A stretch of DNA of 64,000 nt from Butyricimonas synergistica DSM 23225 (GCF_000379665.1 NZ_KB903373.1:1-64000), one strand, 5' to 3'; numbered from the stretch's first letter, positions 53,501-61,136 are shown. The notes: generated by a model not told the origin, from the sequence alone. Translations and numbers: made by a program.

Positions 53501-53916
53501 CTCGCGGGGCTTCGGTCGGAACCATAATCGGGCTAACGCCGGATGATAGCGTTACCCCCGTGTATGTTGATTTAAACAACGTTTCTTTCTGGCAGAAACC
53601 CGGTGATAAAACGGATTTCCCGATGAATCGACTAGAGGGTGGGTTAGGTAGTTTTAATTCTTACACGACCGCTAACGTGGAAAATGTCAGCTACCTGAAA
53701 TTGAAAACGTTCTCTATCGGGTACACGTTGCCGGATAGGTGGAAGAAAAAAGTGGGCTTCGGGGTGCGGGTTTTCGTGTCGGGGGAAAATCTCTTCACGA
53801 TCACGAATTATTCCGGTGCAGACCCGGAATCTGTAAATATAATGACGGGCGTGGATAATCTCGGCAATTATCCCTTGAACCGGAAATTGACACTTGGTAT
53901 AACCGGAACATTTTAA
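50581..53916 (+). CDS. SusC/RagA-type TonB-dependent outer-membrane transporter
   Basis: This 1111-residue transporter has a basic N-terminus and hydrophobic signal (FLPLLCCVSLLANA), then a carboxypeptidase-like domain (IIKGRVMDEKGQPMPGVTVL, TTNAEGDFTLKLP). The TonB box region and plug follow (LDEVTVIAYGTQRRREVVGA, PSIANLLQGRVSGMNVTN, LWVIDGVPM, SIQVLKDAASAAIYGSRAAN). The 22-strand barrel ends in LNRKLTLGITGTF. With SusD it imports glycans or peptides. It lacks an N-terminal STN domain, so no direct sigma-factor signalling is expected. Codons are GC-richer than in the tra region. Confidence 0.93.
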   Translation: MKKNLERQACRRKSRAKVKIRLPREFTVGIYLKMLFLPLLCCVSLLANAIEVRDSTGVKDNIIKGRVMDEKGQPMPGVTVLLDSTRLGVTTNAEGDFTLKLPREKGVLVFSFVGFKTVKARFEAGKLLTIRMKEEMSSLDEVTVIAYGTQRRREVVGAMSTVSGEDIKDVPSPSIANLLQGRVSGMNVTNMTGAPGGGGTSINVRGYNSFDIAGEQRFSNPLWVIDGVPMQSFTSPVTGTNTLAEIDPNDIESIQVLKDAASAAIYGSRAANGVMLVTTKSGRLNQRAKISVNFSHTWSFDPSLPELTGGNAERNLRLEALRNFQQAYFDPSTNTYKYVSSYRESYNENMHYNYFWNKGDGAGIAAYQDSLNSFYNNSTNFFKYYFRTAKVLNANLQLSGGTSNVSYNVGLGYYDESGVLRNTGFDRVNLLANFFIKPLPKVESNVRFYLARTGRKRASRLTAYTGFTSGEELEQIPEELLTMSTILPGEGTPAFDEMIKRFNTIKEDNESYRVRTSLDLSYEIVKGLKLKSSVALDFTQQNQNLFLPSDLDEYNESYSSGQIERNLTLINENLLTYRHTFVEKHTLDFLLGLSVQEDERNSIGTWGKDSPSDLIHYISWFGNVYNVDENRALKDGTTGREVSTSVGVFGRLNYNYLERYFLSVTLRRDASSKFGENVRWGTFPSYAVAWTFSEEPFMDWSRGVLDHGKLRVSYGKSGKQFDQPYIAQGSFSPGDPYLGNPTIHPDLSRGLSNKYLTWEETGQYDFGLDLDFRDHRFGVVLDYYYRYTDKLLYPVMLPGNYSAFNRQWRNAYAISNEGIELEVKWNAIRNEKLNWNISFNIARNWNRLEKSENKRDFLTEDNTTNLNIIGKALNGLYVLKTGGIYNDDKEVPRMFINGKDTPLAGNGNTQHYRAGDRVVYDVNGDGVVNSDDRVYAGAPAPVAQGGIITTLEWKGFDLNVLFNFVISRHILNAARGASVGTIIGLTPDDSVTPVYVDLNNVSFWQKPGDKTDFPMNRLEGGLGSFNSYTTANVENVSYLKLKTFSIGYTLPDRWKKKVGFGVRVFVSGENLFTITNYSGADPESVNIMTGVDNLGNYPLNRKLTLGITGTF

Positions 53917-53920
53917 AAGT

Positions 53921-55438
53921 ATGAAAAGGATATATATATTTATATTGATGGCGTTGTCACTATCATCTTGTGATGATTTCTTGACGGTAGAATCCGACAC
54001 GGGAGTGACAAGTTTAAACTACTGGAAAAACGCGAGTGATTTGGATGCGGCGAACTACGGCTTGTACGCGACATTTCGCTACAACATAGCGAATAATAGT
54101 TCTGTTGTTTACCGTGACCGGGGGTTACCTTTTGACGTGCTTGGAATTTGGACGAATCCAAGTAATAACGATTTATCACGGGGTTGGACGCAGACGCATG
54201 GTTGCATCAATTGGAACAACGAGTATAAAATTGTCAACGAGGCTAATTTGATTTTGGATAATATAGATCGAGCCGATCTCACGGGAGAACAAAATGATTT
54301 CTTCCGGGGGCAAGCTCTTGGGCTCCGGGCTTACGTGTATTTTTATATGTTACAGAACTGGGGCGATTTACCCTTGATCGTTCACGCGGAAGACGTGGGA
54401 ATGAAAGCCCGGACACCTTGGCAGGAGGTCGCGGAACGCTGTATCGTTGATTTAAGGGAAGCGATCTCGTTGTTGCCCGTGGCGGACGAGTTGAAAGATA
54501 TAGAGGGGAATTTGATAACGAGTAAACAAGCGGTTTCCTCCGGGACGTGTCACGCGATACTGGCACACCTCTACGCTTGGAAGGCAGCGTTGAATAAAGA
54601 GCCGGATTTGTTAAAACAGGCGATACTGGAATGTGATTCCGTGATTGCCGATAAATCATACGCCTTGGCGAACACGATTCATGAAGTGTGCGCGAGTGTG
54701 ATCCCCGGTAACAGCCGGGAGGGTATTTTGGAGTGTGATTTTAAAGACACCCAATACGATGTAAAGGGATGGGGTGCTTATATGGCGGGATTTTGCCAGT
54801 GGTGGCCGATTGTTCCCTTGACAACGCCCTCCACGGCTCGCCGGGGACTTTTAATAAGTAACTCGACCGTTTACAAGATGTTCCCCGACCCGGACGATCA
54901 ACGGAGAAACGAATATTTTTATAAACTTGACAGCATGGCGAAGGTTTCCACTGTAACGACAAAGGGGAATGCTTACGTGCAAAAGTATCAACGAATTATC
55001 ATACACGAGTCGGGTAATCAAAAGGGACAAATAAAGTCTTATAAAGCGAATGAAATTATCATCCGGTTGGCAGATATTATCCTGCTGCGGGCAGAGTGCA
55101 AGGCACGGACGGGGGATTATGCCGGGGCGAGAATTGATTTGAACCGTATTCGTAACCGGGCGGGGGTGAAAGATTATGCCGGGACGGATGCCGATTTGCA
55201 GGACGAGATACAAGACGAGCGGGAACGGGAATTTTTCTGCGAGGGAATATCCATGAGGTATTTTGATTGCGTGCGGAACGGTAATTACCGGGAGAGGTTA
55301 CGAGGGAAGTTCAAGACTTTGACCGAGCAGGACGTGGAAGATGGGGCGTTATTTATCCCGGTGGGGAAAATGGCTTTCTTCAACAACACGTTAATGTTGC
55401 AAACCCCGTACTGGAAGGCGAATGGTTATGCTTATTAA
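53921..55438 (+). CDS. SusD/RagB-type nutrient-binding lipoprotein
   Basis: This 505-residue lipoprotein (signal MKRIYIFILMALSLSSC) has LTVESDTGVTSLNYWKNASD, RGQALGLRAYVYFYMLQNWG with TPR-like helices, EIIIRLADIILLRAECKART and RNRAGVKDY, all SusD traits. It caps the SusC transporter at the cell surface. It starts 4 bp after susC. Confidence 0.93.
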   Translation: MKRIYIFILMALSLSSCDDFLTVESDTGVTSLNYWKNASDLDAANYGLYATFRYNIANNSSVVYRDRGLPFDVLGIWTNPSNNDLSRGWTQTHGCINWNNEYKIVNEANLILDNIDRADLTGEQNDFFRGQALGLRAYVYFYMLQNWGDLPLIVHAEDVGMKARTPWQEVAERCIVDLREAISLLPVADELKDIEGNLITSKQAVSSGTCHAILAHLYAWKAALNKEPDLLKQAILECDSVIADKSYALANTIHEVCASVIPGNSREGILECDFKDTQYDVKGWGAYMAGFCQWWPIVPLTTPSTARRGLLISNSTVYKMFPDPDDQRRNEYFYKLDSMAKVSTVTTKGNAYVQKYQRIIIHESGNQKGQIKSYKANEIIIRLADIILLRAECKARTGDYAGARIDLNRIRNRAGVKDYAGTDADLQDEIQDEREREFFCEGISMRYFDCVRNGNYRERLRGKFKTLTEQDVEDGALFIPVGKMAFFNNTLMLQTPYWKANGYAY

Positions 55439-55455
55439 TTTAAAATGCTAGAGTT

Positions 55456-56076
55456 ATGAAAGGATATATATTTTTGATCGGGGTGTTTTGCATCCTTTGT
55501 TCTTGCGAGGACTATTATCACGATTCGGGATTGGCGAACGGGGAACATGATTGTACCATGTGGGAGTATTTCGAGAGCCAGCCGGGGGATTGGGATTCCA
55601 CGATGATACTGATAGAACACGCCGGGTTGAAAGACGTGTTCGACGGGACGAACCCCGACTATAAAGAGATCACGTTTTTCGGGGTGACGAATTTATCTAT
55701 TGAACAGCTTCTCGTGAAAACGATAGATGATGATTGGGAACCTGTCTATAACCGGGTAAAGGATATCCCGGTTGACTTGTGCCGGGAAATGCTTCTTTCT
55801 CATATCATTCCGGGAAAGATGATGAAAACGGGATTCGATTACGAGGTGAAAGGGACGCTCACGGGTGGAACTATGGTAACGACGTTATCAGGTGTCGAAC
55901 TACGTGTTTACCGGACAAAATCATCTTATGGTGGCGTACCCGACATCGGGGCGGAAGGATTAAGAATACACGCTTCTGTTAGCGGGAACATGGCTTCGAT
56001 CGCCTCCGCTGATATTGAAGTGACGAACGGGGTGGTACACGCTTTAGATTATACCTATCAATTCACACAACTTTAA
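55456..56076 (+). CDS. Fasciclin-domain lipoprotein
   Basis: This 206-residue lipoprotein (signal ending FCILCSCEDYY) has one FAS1-like domain: STMILIEHAGLKDVFDGTN, EITFFGVTNLSIEQLL, LCREMLLSHIIPGKMMKTGF, and a C-terminal VTNGVVHALDYTY. Such lipoproteins accompany some SusCD pairs and may help bind the substrate at the surface. Confidence 0.75.
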   Translation: MKGYIFLIGVFCILCSCEDYYHDSGLANGEHDCTMWEYFESQPGDWDSTMILIEHAGLKDVFDGTNPDYKEITFFGVTNLSIEQLLVKTIDDDWEPVYNRVKDIPVDLCREMLLSHIIPGKMMKTGFDYEVKGTLTGGTMVTTLSGVELRVYRTKSSYGGVPDIGAEGLRIHASVSGNMASIASADIEVTNGVVHALDYTYQFTQL

Positions 56077-56087
56077 AATTTAGGATT

Positions 56088-56498
56088 ATGAAAGAAGTAT
56101 TTATAATGATGGGGGTGATGCTGTTGATCGTGACGGGGTGTCAAGATATAACGGTCGGGTATTTGGAAACACGGGATGCCGTGTATGCGCCGGATTCCAT
56201 GATTGTTAAATCGGTACTTGATCCTGTCGGGGATGCCCGGCAAATCGAGTTTGAAATCCCGTGGCAAAGTACCTCTATCGAGGGTATTTTGGGAACAGCT
56301 CCTATTCGGTATTCGATTAAGAATATAGCCAGTGAACACCCGGATGCGACAAGTCAGTTTTCAATGCAGGGGGCGGGTATTATAAAATTACCGTGGAATC
56401 ACACGGTACCGCCCGGTCGCTACGTGTTTGACGTGGAAGTTTCCAACGAGGGGTATAACGTCGTGCTAGAGCGTATTTTTACCGTTATCGTGGAATAA
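56088..56498 (+). CDS. Lipoprotein of the SusCD cassette
   Basis: This 136-residue lipoprotein (signal MKEVFIMMGVMLLIVTGCQD) with a beta-sandwich body (QIEFEIPWQSTSIEGILGTA, PIRYSIKNIASEH, PPGRYVFDVEVSNEGYNVVL) resembles small accessory lipoproteins (DUF4843/DUF5008-like) at the end of SusCD operons. Family assignment is uncertain. Confidence 0.6.
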   Translation: MKEVFIMMGVMLLIVTGCQDITVGYLETRDAVYAPDSMIVKSVLDPVGDARQIEFEIPWQSTSIEGILGTAPIRYSIKNIASEHPDATSQFSMQGAGIIKLPWNHTVPPGRYVFDVEVSNEGYNVVLERIFTVIVE

Positions 56499-56923
56499 TT
56501 CATACTGCACGCTAGAAAGGCTGAAATTAGAATGTAAAAAAGTTGCAAACGAAATATTTTTTTAATTCCTTTGTGATTGAACAAAGGGCGTGTATTCGCT
56601 TTTTGGACGTTCTTAAAAGTATTAGCGTGCAGATTTGCATTTTGTGGTCGGAAACTAGCCATTTTCATCAGGGATCTAGGTTTAATTAGGTTTTTGCTTA
56701 ATTATTTCTGGGTTCAGGAACACAGGATGATTGATGCAACGCTTGTGCTTCGATTTCGTATATATATATGCTATATATAAATACTGGTCGGGCACGGTGT
56801 TGCTCTTTCGTTTCCAAGGCTGGCTAGTCCTCCGACACGATTGAGTACCCGTGTCTGACCTTTGTGTTTTTCCGGGTACTTGAATAGCATCCGGGAATTT
56901 TTTCCGGCTTGCACAAAAAAATT
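56499..56923. other. Gene-free stretch after the SusCD cassette
   Basis: No convincing gene is present. Local inverted repeats are GACACG/CGTGTC (about 56836-56861) and AGTACCCG/CGGGTACT (about 56844-56880), which compete and could form alternative RNA folds ahead of the CCGGCT hairpins. Confidence 0.4.
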
Positions 56924-56995
56924 GAGCCGGAACGATCTTAGGTTAAGGTTTATCTCCCCAGCCTCTGAAAGTGTATACAATCCGGCTCTTTTTTT
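56924..56995 (+). ncRNA. CCGGCT hairpin RNA A
   Basis: GAGCCGGA (56924-56931) and TCCGGCTC (56981-56988) close a loop of about 49 bases and are followed by seven T. It looks like a short RNA or a terminator. It shares the closing stem with B and C. Confidence 0.45.
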
Positions 56996-57059
56996 ACATG
57001 ATTATTCTTTTTGATGCTTGAGATTTGAACTACATAATGCAACCAGAGAATCTCGGTAT

Positions 57060-57095
57060 GGAAAGGGGATCACTCGATTTTCTCCCCTTTCTTCT
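57060..57095 (+). terminator. Terminator-like hairpin between A and B
   Basis: AAAGGGG and CCCCTTT arms enclose about 15 bases, followed by CTTCTT. It lies just before hairpin B. Confidence 0.4.
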
Positions 57096-57098
57096 TCG

Positions 57099-57148
57099 GG
57101 CAGCCGGGCTATTCCAATTCAATTACTATCAATCCGGCTGCCTTTTTT
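57099..57148 (+). ncRNA. CCGGCT hairpin RNA B
   Basis: GGCAGCCGG (57099-57107) and CCGGCTGCC (57134-57142) form perfect 9-bp arms around 26 bases and are followed by six T. Confidence 0.45.
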
Positions 57149-57233
57149 AATAACATCTGGATATGATAAATATAAAAACATATATATGGGAATAGTTATT
57201 TCTTCTTGGTGGCTGATCTTCAATATTTATTTG

Positions 57234-57313
57234 TAACTTTGTAGAGGAGCCGGAGAGATTTAATAGCGTCGCACCTTACACGTGACTTTTTGCAAGTATA
57301 TCCGGCTCCTTTT
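57234..57313 (+). ncRNA. CCGGCT hairpin RNA C with promoter
   Basis: A TAACTTTG promoter box (57234-57241) is directly followed by GGAGCCGGA (57246-57254), which pairs with TCCGGCTCC (57301-57309), then TTTT. The predicted RNA is about 65-70 nt with a long terminal stem and an internal GCGTCGC/GTGAC-rich loop. It is the best supported of the three. Confidence 0.5.
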
Positions 57314-57385
57314 GCATCGGGGAATGGATTATTTAGACTACTAAGAAAACGGTATATCTTTGGGGGATATACCGTTATTTACCTG

Positions 57386-57898
57386 TCATACTTCTTCGTT
57401 TTGGTTTTGAATATAACCGATGGGGCGTCTACCTGTATCGTTTACTTGCTGGCTTAATAATTGTGTTAAGGCTTTGTACAGTTCGCTGAATTGGGCGTCC
57501 GTGCTTTCTTCGAGTTCTTCGATGCGTTTAAGTAGTTCTTCGTACCCTACGATCATTTGCCGCATAGCGACGAAAGCTCTCATGATAGAAATGTTTACCT
57601 GTATCGCGATCTCGCTTCGTAAAATTCCGCTTAACATGGCTATGCCTTCTTGCGTGAAAGCAAATGGCTCGTATCGAGAACCTCCCCAACTTGAGGTACC
57701 AATTTGGCACCTCAAGTTGGCGAACTCTTTTTCTGTAAGAGTAAGCATAAAGTCCTCCGGGAATCGTTCGATATTTCTTTTGACGGCTCTTTTTAAGAAT
57801 TTGGTTTCTACTTGGTACAATTCCGCTAAATCGAAGTCGAGCATTACCTTGTATCCTCTAATATTGTATATCTTACTTTGAATTACTTGTAAGTCCAT
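57386..57898 (-). CDS. ORF6N-domain DNA-binding protein
   Basis: This 170-residue protein has an N-terminal ORF6N domain: IYNIRGYKVMLDFDLAELYQ, VETKFLKRAVKRNIERFPED, FMLTLTEKEFANLRCQI and FAFTQEGIAMLSGILRSEIA. A coiled C-terminus follows (YEELLKRIEELEESTDAQFS). The family is common in phages and Bacteroides elements and is thought to regulate transcription. It lies 2 bp after the integrase gene and is probably cotranscribed. Confidence 0.88.
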   Translation of the reverse strand: MDLQVIQSKIYNIRGYKVMLDFDLAELYQVETKFLKRAVKRNIERFPEDFMLTLTEKEFANLRCQIGTSSWGGSRYEPFAFTQEGIAMLSGILRSEIAIQVNISIMRAFVAMRQMIVGYEELLKRIEELEESTDAQFSELYKALTQLLSQQVNDTGRRPIGYIQNQNEEV

Positions 57899-57900
57899 GA

Positions 57901-59136
57901 TTACTGATTTTTCAGGTTAAATTCATCTTCAATTCCGACCATCTTTTTATTCCATTTGCTAGCATCCTTTCGCAGTTTTTCGTTTACGATTTTTGCGTAT
58001 ATCTGTGTCGTGACCGTGTTCGTGTGTCCCAGCATTTTGGATATGGATTCTAGCGGTACGCCTTCCGTTAGAGTGACAGTGGTTGCGAACGTGTGTCGGG
58101 CTACGTGGCACGTTAAATTTTTGTTTACTTTACAAAGAGCGGCGATTTCTTTGAGGTAATCATTACATTTTTGATTGCTTATGATAGGAATTAGTCGGTT
58201 ATTAATTCTTTGATCTTTGTATTTTTCAATGATTAGTTTCGGGATGTCGCTGAATAAGATTTCAGCTTTTACTTTCGTTTTATTCCGATCTTTGTCGATC
58301 CACTCGTTGTTATCGTTCATGAGGTTGAAGTTTTCTTCGGTAAGGGATCTAATATCTCCATAAGCCATACCCGTGAAGCAAGCGAAAACGAACATATCCC
58401 TGACTTTTTCAAGACGTTCCGAGTAGAATTTTTTTTGCATAATTCTTTTAAGCTCAGCCCATGTTAAACAAGTTCGGTTAGTATGATCGTATTTCAACTT
58501 GTGGCGTATAAGTTTGTCCGACACAAGGAAAGAATTACCCCATGCGTCAGTGATAACTGTTTTTAATTTTTGTACGTACTTTTGTGCGGTGTTATTTTTA
58601 CACGGGTAGTTGGTACAAATGAATAATCTAAACCTTTGTGCGAATCGAACATCTATTTCGTCCAAGTACAGATCGTCCCTTTGGTATTTTTCTTTTATAA
58701 ACTTACTTAATCTTTCACGGGTGTTGACATATCTGATGCGCGTTTCATCTGTTAAGTCTTCTGCCTTTACCCTTTCGTCTAGCTCGCTGTTGAATTGGTC
58801 GAAGTAGGTCAAAATAGAAACGTTTTCTTTGTCTTGAACGTTGCCTTGTAAATAATCGCGTAAGTAGAATGGGTCAACCTTTTTTCTGCGTTCTCGGATT
58901 TTTTCGTATGCTTCGGTGATTTCTGTTTCGAGTTTAGATAAAGCAAGGTTTATCCGTGGGATTTCTTTAGATCTTCCCTTGCCTCGTTTTGTTTCCTGAT
59001 CCCAATATTTGGGTTTGATTTTTAACTTCGTGTAAAAGGGGGCTTTTACACCGCAAATAGAAATTCTACAATAAATGGATTTCTCCGCTGTGTCCTCATT
59101 TTTGAGGTAAAATAAAATTGAAAATGTGTCCCTCAT
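57901..59136 (-). CDS. int: Tyrosine recombinase (ICE integrase)
   Basis: This 411-residue recombinase has an N-terminal arm domain (RDTFSILFYLKNEDTAEKSI), a SAM-like core-binding domain and a catalytic C-terminus with HVARHTFATT (HxxR), LGHTNTVTTQIYAKI (second His and nucleophilic Tyr) and FACFTGMAYGDIRSLT. In the last, the usual first Arg position is Ala, recalling IntDOT, which also lacks that Arg. It integrates the element at the adjacent tRNA-Val. The frame extends to 59211, but the family start is MRDTFS at 59136. Confidence 0.93.
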   Translation of the reverse strand: MRDTFSILFYLKNEDTAEKSIYCRISICGVKAPFYTKLKIKPKYWDQETKRGKGRSKEIPRINLALSKLETEITEAYEKIRERRKKVDPFYLRDYLQGNVQDKENVSILTYFDQFNSELDERVKAEDLTDETRIRYVNTRERLSKFIKEKYQRDDLYLDEIDVRFAQRFRLFICTNYPCKNNTAQKYVQKLKTVITDAWGNSFLVSDKLIRHKLKYDHTNRTCLTWAELKRIMQKKFYSERLEKVRDMFVFACFTGMAYGDIRSLTEENFNLMNDNNEWIDKDRNKTKVKAEILFSDIPKLIIEKYKDQRINNRLIPIISNQKCNDYLKEIAALCKVNKNLTCHVARHTFATTVTLTEGVPLESISKMLGHTNTVTTQIYAKIVNEKLRKDASKWNKKMVGIEDEFNLKNQ

Positions 59137-59220
59137 AACAAAAATTTTTAGGTTGAAAAATACTTGTAATATTTTGTTTATGAGAAAATTAGCTTCGCCA
59201 ATTTTTGACACCTTTTTGCC

Positions 59221-59280
59221 AAAGAGTAACCTATTTTTTCAAAATTAGTTAGAGGTTACTTTTTAGGTTACTCCGTTAGT
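59221..59280. promoter_or_regulatory. Putative recombinase arm-type sites, right end
   Basis: Three copies of AGGTTACT occur: inverted at 59221-59232, direct at 59253-59264 and direct at 59265-59274, followed by GTTAGTAAC. The motif is shared with 159-176 at the left end. They lie between the integrase gene and the attachment repeat. Confidence 0.5.
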
Positions 59281-59323
59281 AACGAGATTGGCATTTTAGA
59301 GTCGGAAGTAGTCAAAAGGATAA

Positions 59324-59373
59324 AAGAAAACAACCTGTAAATTAGAGATTTACAGGTTGTTTGTCATTTTCTT
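59324..59373 (-). terminator. tRNA-Val terminator inside the attachment repeat
   Basis: Perfect 15-bp arms (59328-59342 and 59348-59362) with a TAGAG loop are followed on the minus strand by T-rich DNA. The element duplicates this terminator along with the tRNA end. Confidence 0.75.
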
Positions 59374-59418
59374 GTCGCCTCGTGGCGTTCAAGTGGTGGG
59401 CGCTGAGGGATTCGAACC
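59324..59418. repeat. Right attachment-site repeat
   Basis: Identical to 1-95. It covers the tRNA-Val 3' end and the downstream DNA including the tRNA terminator. The tRNA gene stays whole because the repeat restores its 3' end. Confidence 0.9.
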
Positions 59419-59471
59419 CCCGACCCTCTGGGTGTAAACCAGATGCTCTGAACCAGCTGAGCTAAGCGCCC
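59394..59471 (-). tRNA. tRNA-Val (anticodon TAC)
   Basis: The minus strand gives a full cloverleaf: acceptor GGGCGCT/AGCGCCC, D arm with AGCTCAGCTGGTTCAGAGC, anticodon stem TCTGG/CCAGA with loop TTTACAC (anticodon TAC), T arm GGGGGTTCGAATCCC, discriminator A and encoded CCA. It is the integration target of the element. Confidence 0.97.
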
Positions 59472-59491
59472 TTGTTGCTCAATTGCGGATG

Positions 59492-59522
59492 CAAATGTAG
59501 TACATTTTTTGAAGCCTGCAAA
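59492..59522 (-). promoter_or_regulatory. tRNA-Val promoter
   Basis: On the minus strand TTTG (59519-59522) and TACATTTG (59492-59499) are spaced by 19 bases, a textbook Bacteroides promoter, about 20 bp before the tRNA. Confidence 0.8.
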
Positions 59523-59647
59523 GAATTTGAAATATTTTTTTCAAGAAATAGATGAAATGTTACTTGATGTTGCTTATCAAGGAGGTGGGAAGGGGAATAG
59601 ATAATTCGAAAAATATGGATTAAAATATTAAAAAATGAATTTATGGA

Positions 59648-59679
59648 TTTGTTTTTTTTTATAGGCTTGATTAATTTTG
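59648..59679 (+). promoter_or_regulatory. Promoter of the lipoprotein gene
   Basis: TTTG (59648-59651) and TAATTTTG (59672-59679) with a 20-base spacer match the Bacteroides consensus and lead into the gene at 59718. Confidence 0.7.
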
Positions 59680-59717
59680 CGATCAGATTATTTTATAATT
59701 CTTAAATAAAAAGAAAG

Positions 59718-60653
59718 ATGAAAAATTTGTTATGGGCAACACTAGCCATAGTAATGTGCTTGTTTGCAGCTTGTAGTGATGATGACGATGACAAAACGCC
59801 ACAAGGACCGGTAATAACGTATGCAGGGAAATTACCTTCTAAAGTCGGAAATTATATTTTCGAGTACGATGACAACAATCGCTGTGTGAAAGTTAGATAC
59901 AATTCTGACGAGCTTGGAGAGATTGATTATGACAAGGGGCTTCTAATCTCCGATGGCGAAGAGCAGGCTAAAGTATCGTTTACCGGTAAGGGGTATATCA
60001 AAAGCATTAAATCATCGTGGGATTATAAGGATGAAGAGGGCAGCTATAAAGGAAACGGTGAGATTTCTTTTTCTTATAAAAACGATCAATTAGTGTCTTA
60101 TTCGGAAGAATACAACGAGAATAGTAAGGAATATGGAGAAAGCTATTCTATTAAAGGAACTTATAAGGTTACTTACACCTGGAAAAATGGAAATTTGGTT
60201 CAGGTAGACTCCGAAGGAAGTGAGATAGAGAATGGGGAGAAATCGAAAGAGCGTTCCACTTATACGATCGAATACGGGGAGCAAAAAAATGAATTAGGGC
60301 AATTCACTATGACTCAATCTGAAGTTTTCGATATGGAGGATGCAGATATTTTTGGGTTAGTGGGGATGTTAGGAAAAGCTTCGGCTTATTTCCCTATTTC
60401 ATACACGGAGGAATGGTACGAGGAATCTTTTGACGAGAGTGATCGAGATGGTAAGAGTACCGTGAATACGACCTATTCTTTTAATCAAGACGGTACTATC
60501 AGAACTGAAAGAATGAATAGCTATTCATCATACACTTATTCTTATATCACGGTTGACGGAGAAGAGTTATCGGGACGTTCTAGCCAATTGGAGAATGATG
60601 GCAAGAAATGGAATTTCCGTTCCTTCTTTATGCGTCACGGGGATAGAAAATAG
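59718..60653 (+). CDS. DUF4595-like lipoprotein
   Basis: This 311-residue lipoprotein (signal MKNLLWATLAIVMCLFAAC, then SDDDDD) is made of repeated YxYxNxRCVKxxY-like beta hairpins (GNYIFEYDDNNRCVKVRYNS, ISFSYKNDQLVSYSEEYNE, YKVTYTWKNGNLVQVDSEGS). This is the pattern of DUF4595/RHS-like Bacteroidales lipoproteins. It is a monocistronic chromosomal gene of unknown role. Confidence 0.7.
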   Translation: MKNLLWATLAIVMCLFAACSDDDDDKTPQGPVITYAGKLPSKVGNYIFEYDDNNRCVKVRYNSDELGEIDYDKGLLISDGEEQAKVSFTGKGYIKSIKSSWDYKDEEGSYKGNGEISFSYKNDQLVSYSEEYNENSKEYGESYSIKGTYKVTYTWKNGNLVQVDSEGSEIENGEKSKERSTYTIEYGEQKNELGQFTMTQSEVFDMEDADIFGLVGMLGKASAYFPISYTEEWYEESFDESDRDGKSTVNTTYSFNQDGTIRTERMNSYSSYTYSYITVDGEELSGRSSQLENDGKKWNFRSFFMRHGDRK

Positions 60654-60694
60654 TGCAGAAGAATCAAAGGATTGATTTCTAGATATTATAGAGA

Positions 60695-60717
60695 AGAGGT
60701 GTGTCAAACACACCTCT
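60695..60717. terminator. Bidirectional terminator
   Basis: AGAGGTGTGT and ACACACCTCT arms with a CAA loop, then a run of T. It separates convergent genes. Confidence 0.85.
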
Positions 60718-60719
60718 TT

Positions 60720-61136
60720 TTATTTTTTCTTTACCTTGTCGATAAATATCGTATCGAAGAGTTCGCCGCGGGTGAGTTTGCCGTTCTGAAGGCAAATGGC
60801 TTCGATGCGTCCTTTGGCACATAATGTTTGTTCCGGGAGTTTGTAAATATCTTCAAAGAATACCAGTTTTACGCCTTCCCGTTCGTAGGCAACTTTCACG
60901 ATGAATCGGTCGCTACCCCGGAGCGGGTGTTTGTAGGAGATGTCTACGCGGGCGACCATGACGTCGATACCTTGGTCGTGTAAAGCGGAAAAACTAGTTC
61001 CGGTGGTTTCCAAAAACTCGTGGCGTGCGTGCTCCATGTAATGTTGGTAGTTGGAATTGTTGACCACGCCTTGCAGGTCGCACTCGTAGTCGCGTACTTT
61101 CATTTCTATTTCAAATACAAATTCTTTTGTGCTCAT
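60720..61136 (-). CDS. Acyl-CoA thioesterase (hot-dog fold)
   Basis: This 138-residue YbgC/4-hydroxybenzoyl-CoA thioesterase-like protein reads FEIEMKVRDYECDLQGVVNN, SNYQHYMEHARHEFLE and VMVARVDISYKHPLRGSDRF. The Asp/Gln region near DLQGVVNNSNY matches the active-site helix. It hydrolyses acyl-CoA thioesters in the cytosol. It overlaps the upstream LUD gene by 4 bp. Confidence 0.85.
   Translation of the reverse strand: MSTKEFVFEIEMKVRDYECDLQGVVNNSNYQHYMEHARHEFLETTGTSFSALHDQGIDVMVARVDISYKHPLRGSDRFIVKVAYEREGVKLVFFEDIYKLPEQTLCAKGRIEAICLQNGKLTRGELFDTIFIDKVKKK

Larger units (their letters stand above)
1..59418. mobile_element. CTnDOT-type integrative conjugative element in tRNA-Val
   Basis: A tyrosine recombinase next to a tRNA gene, a relaxase with coupling protein, and a full Bacteroides-type tra operon lie between two copies of a direct repeat of at least 95 bp (1-95 and 59324-59418). 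The right copy belongs to an intact tRNA-Val. The left copy is only the tRNA 3' end with its terminator, as expected of the attachment site left on the far side of an integrated element. The left repeat may extend beyond the window. Known ICEs of this family excise as a circle and transfer from oriT. Cargo includes IetAS, AbiH, KAP NTPases, UmuDC and SusCD. Confidence 0.93.

Noticed and set aside
53644-55213. Several minus-strand frames over susC and susD
   Set aside because: They are shadows of strong plus-strand genes in GC-richer DNA.
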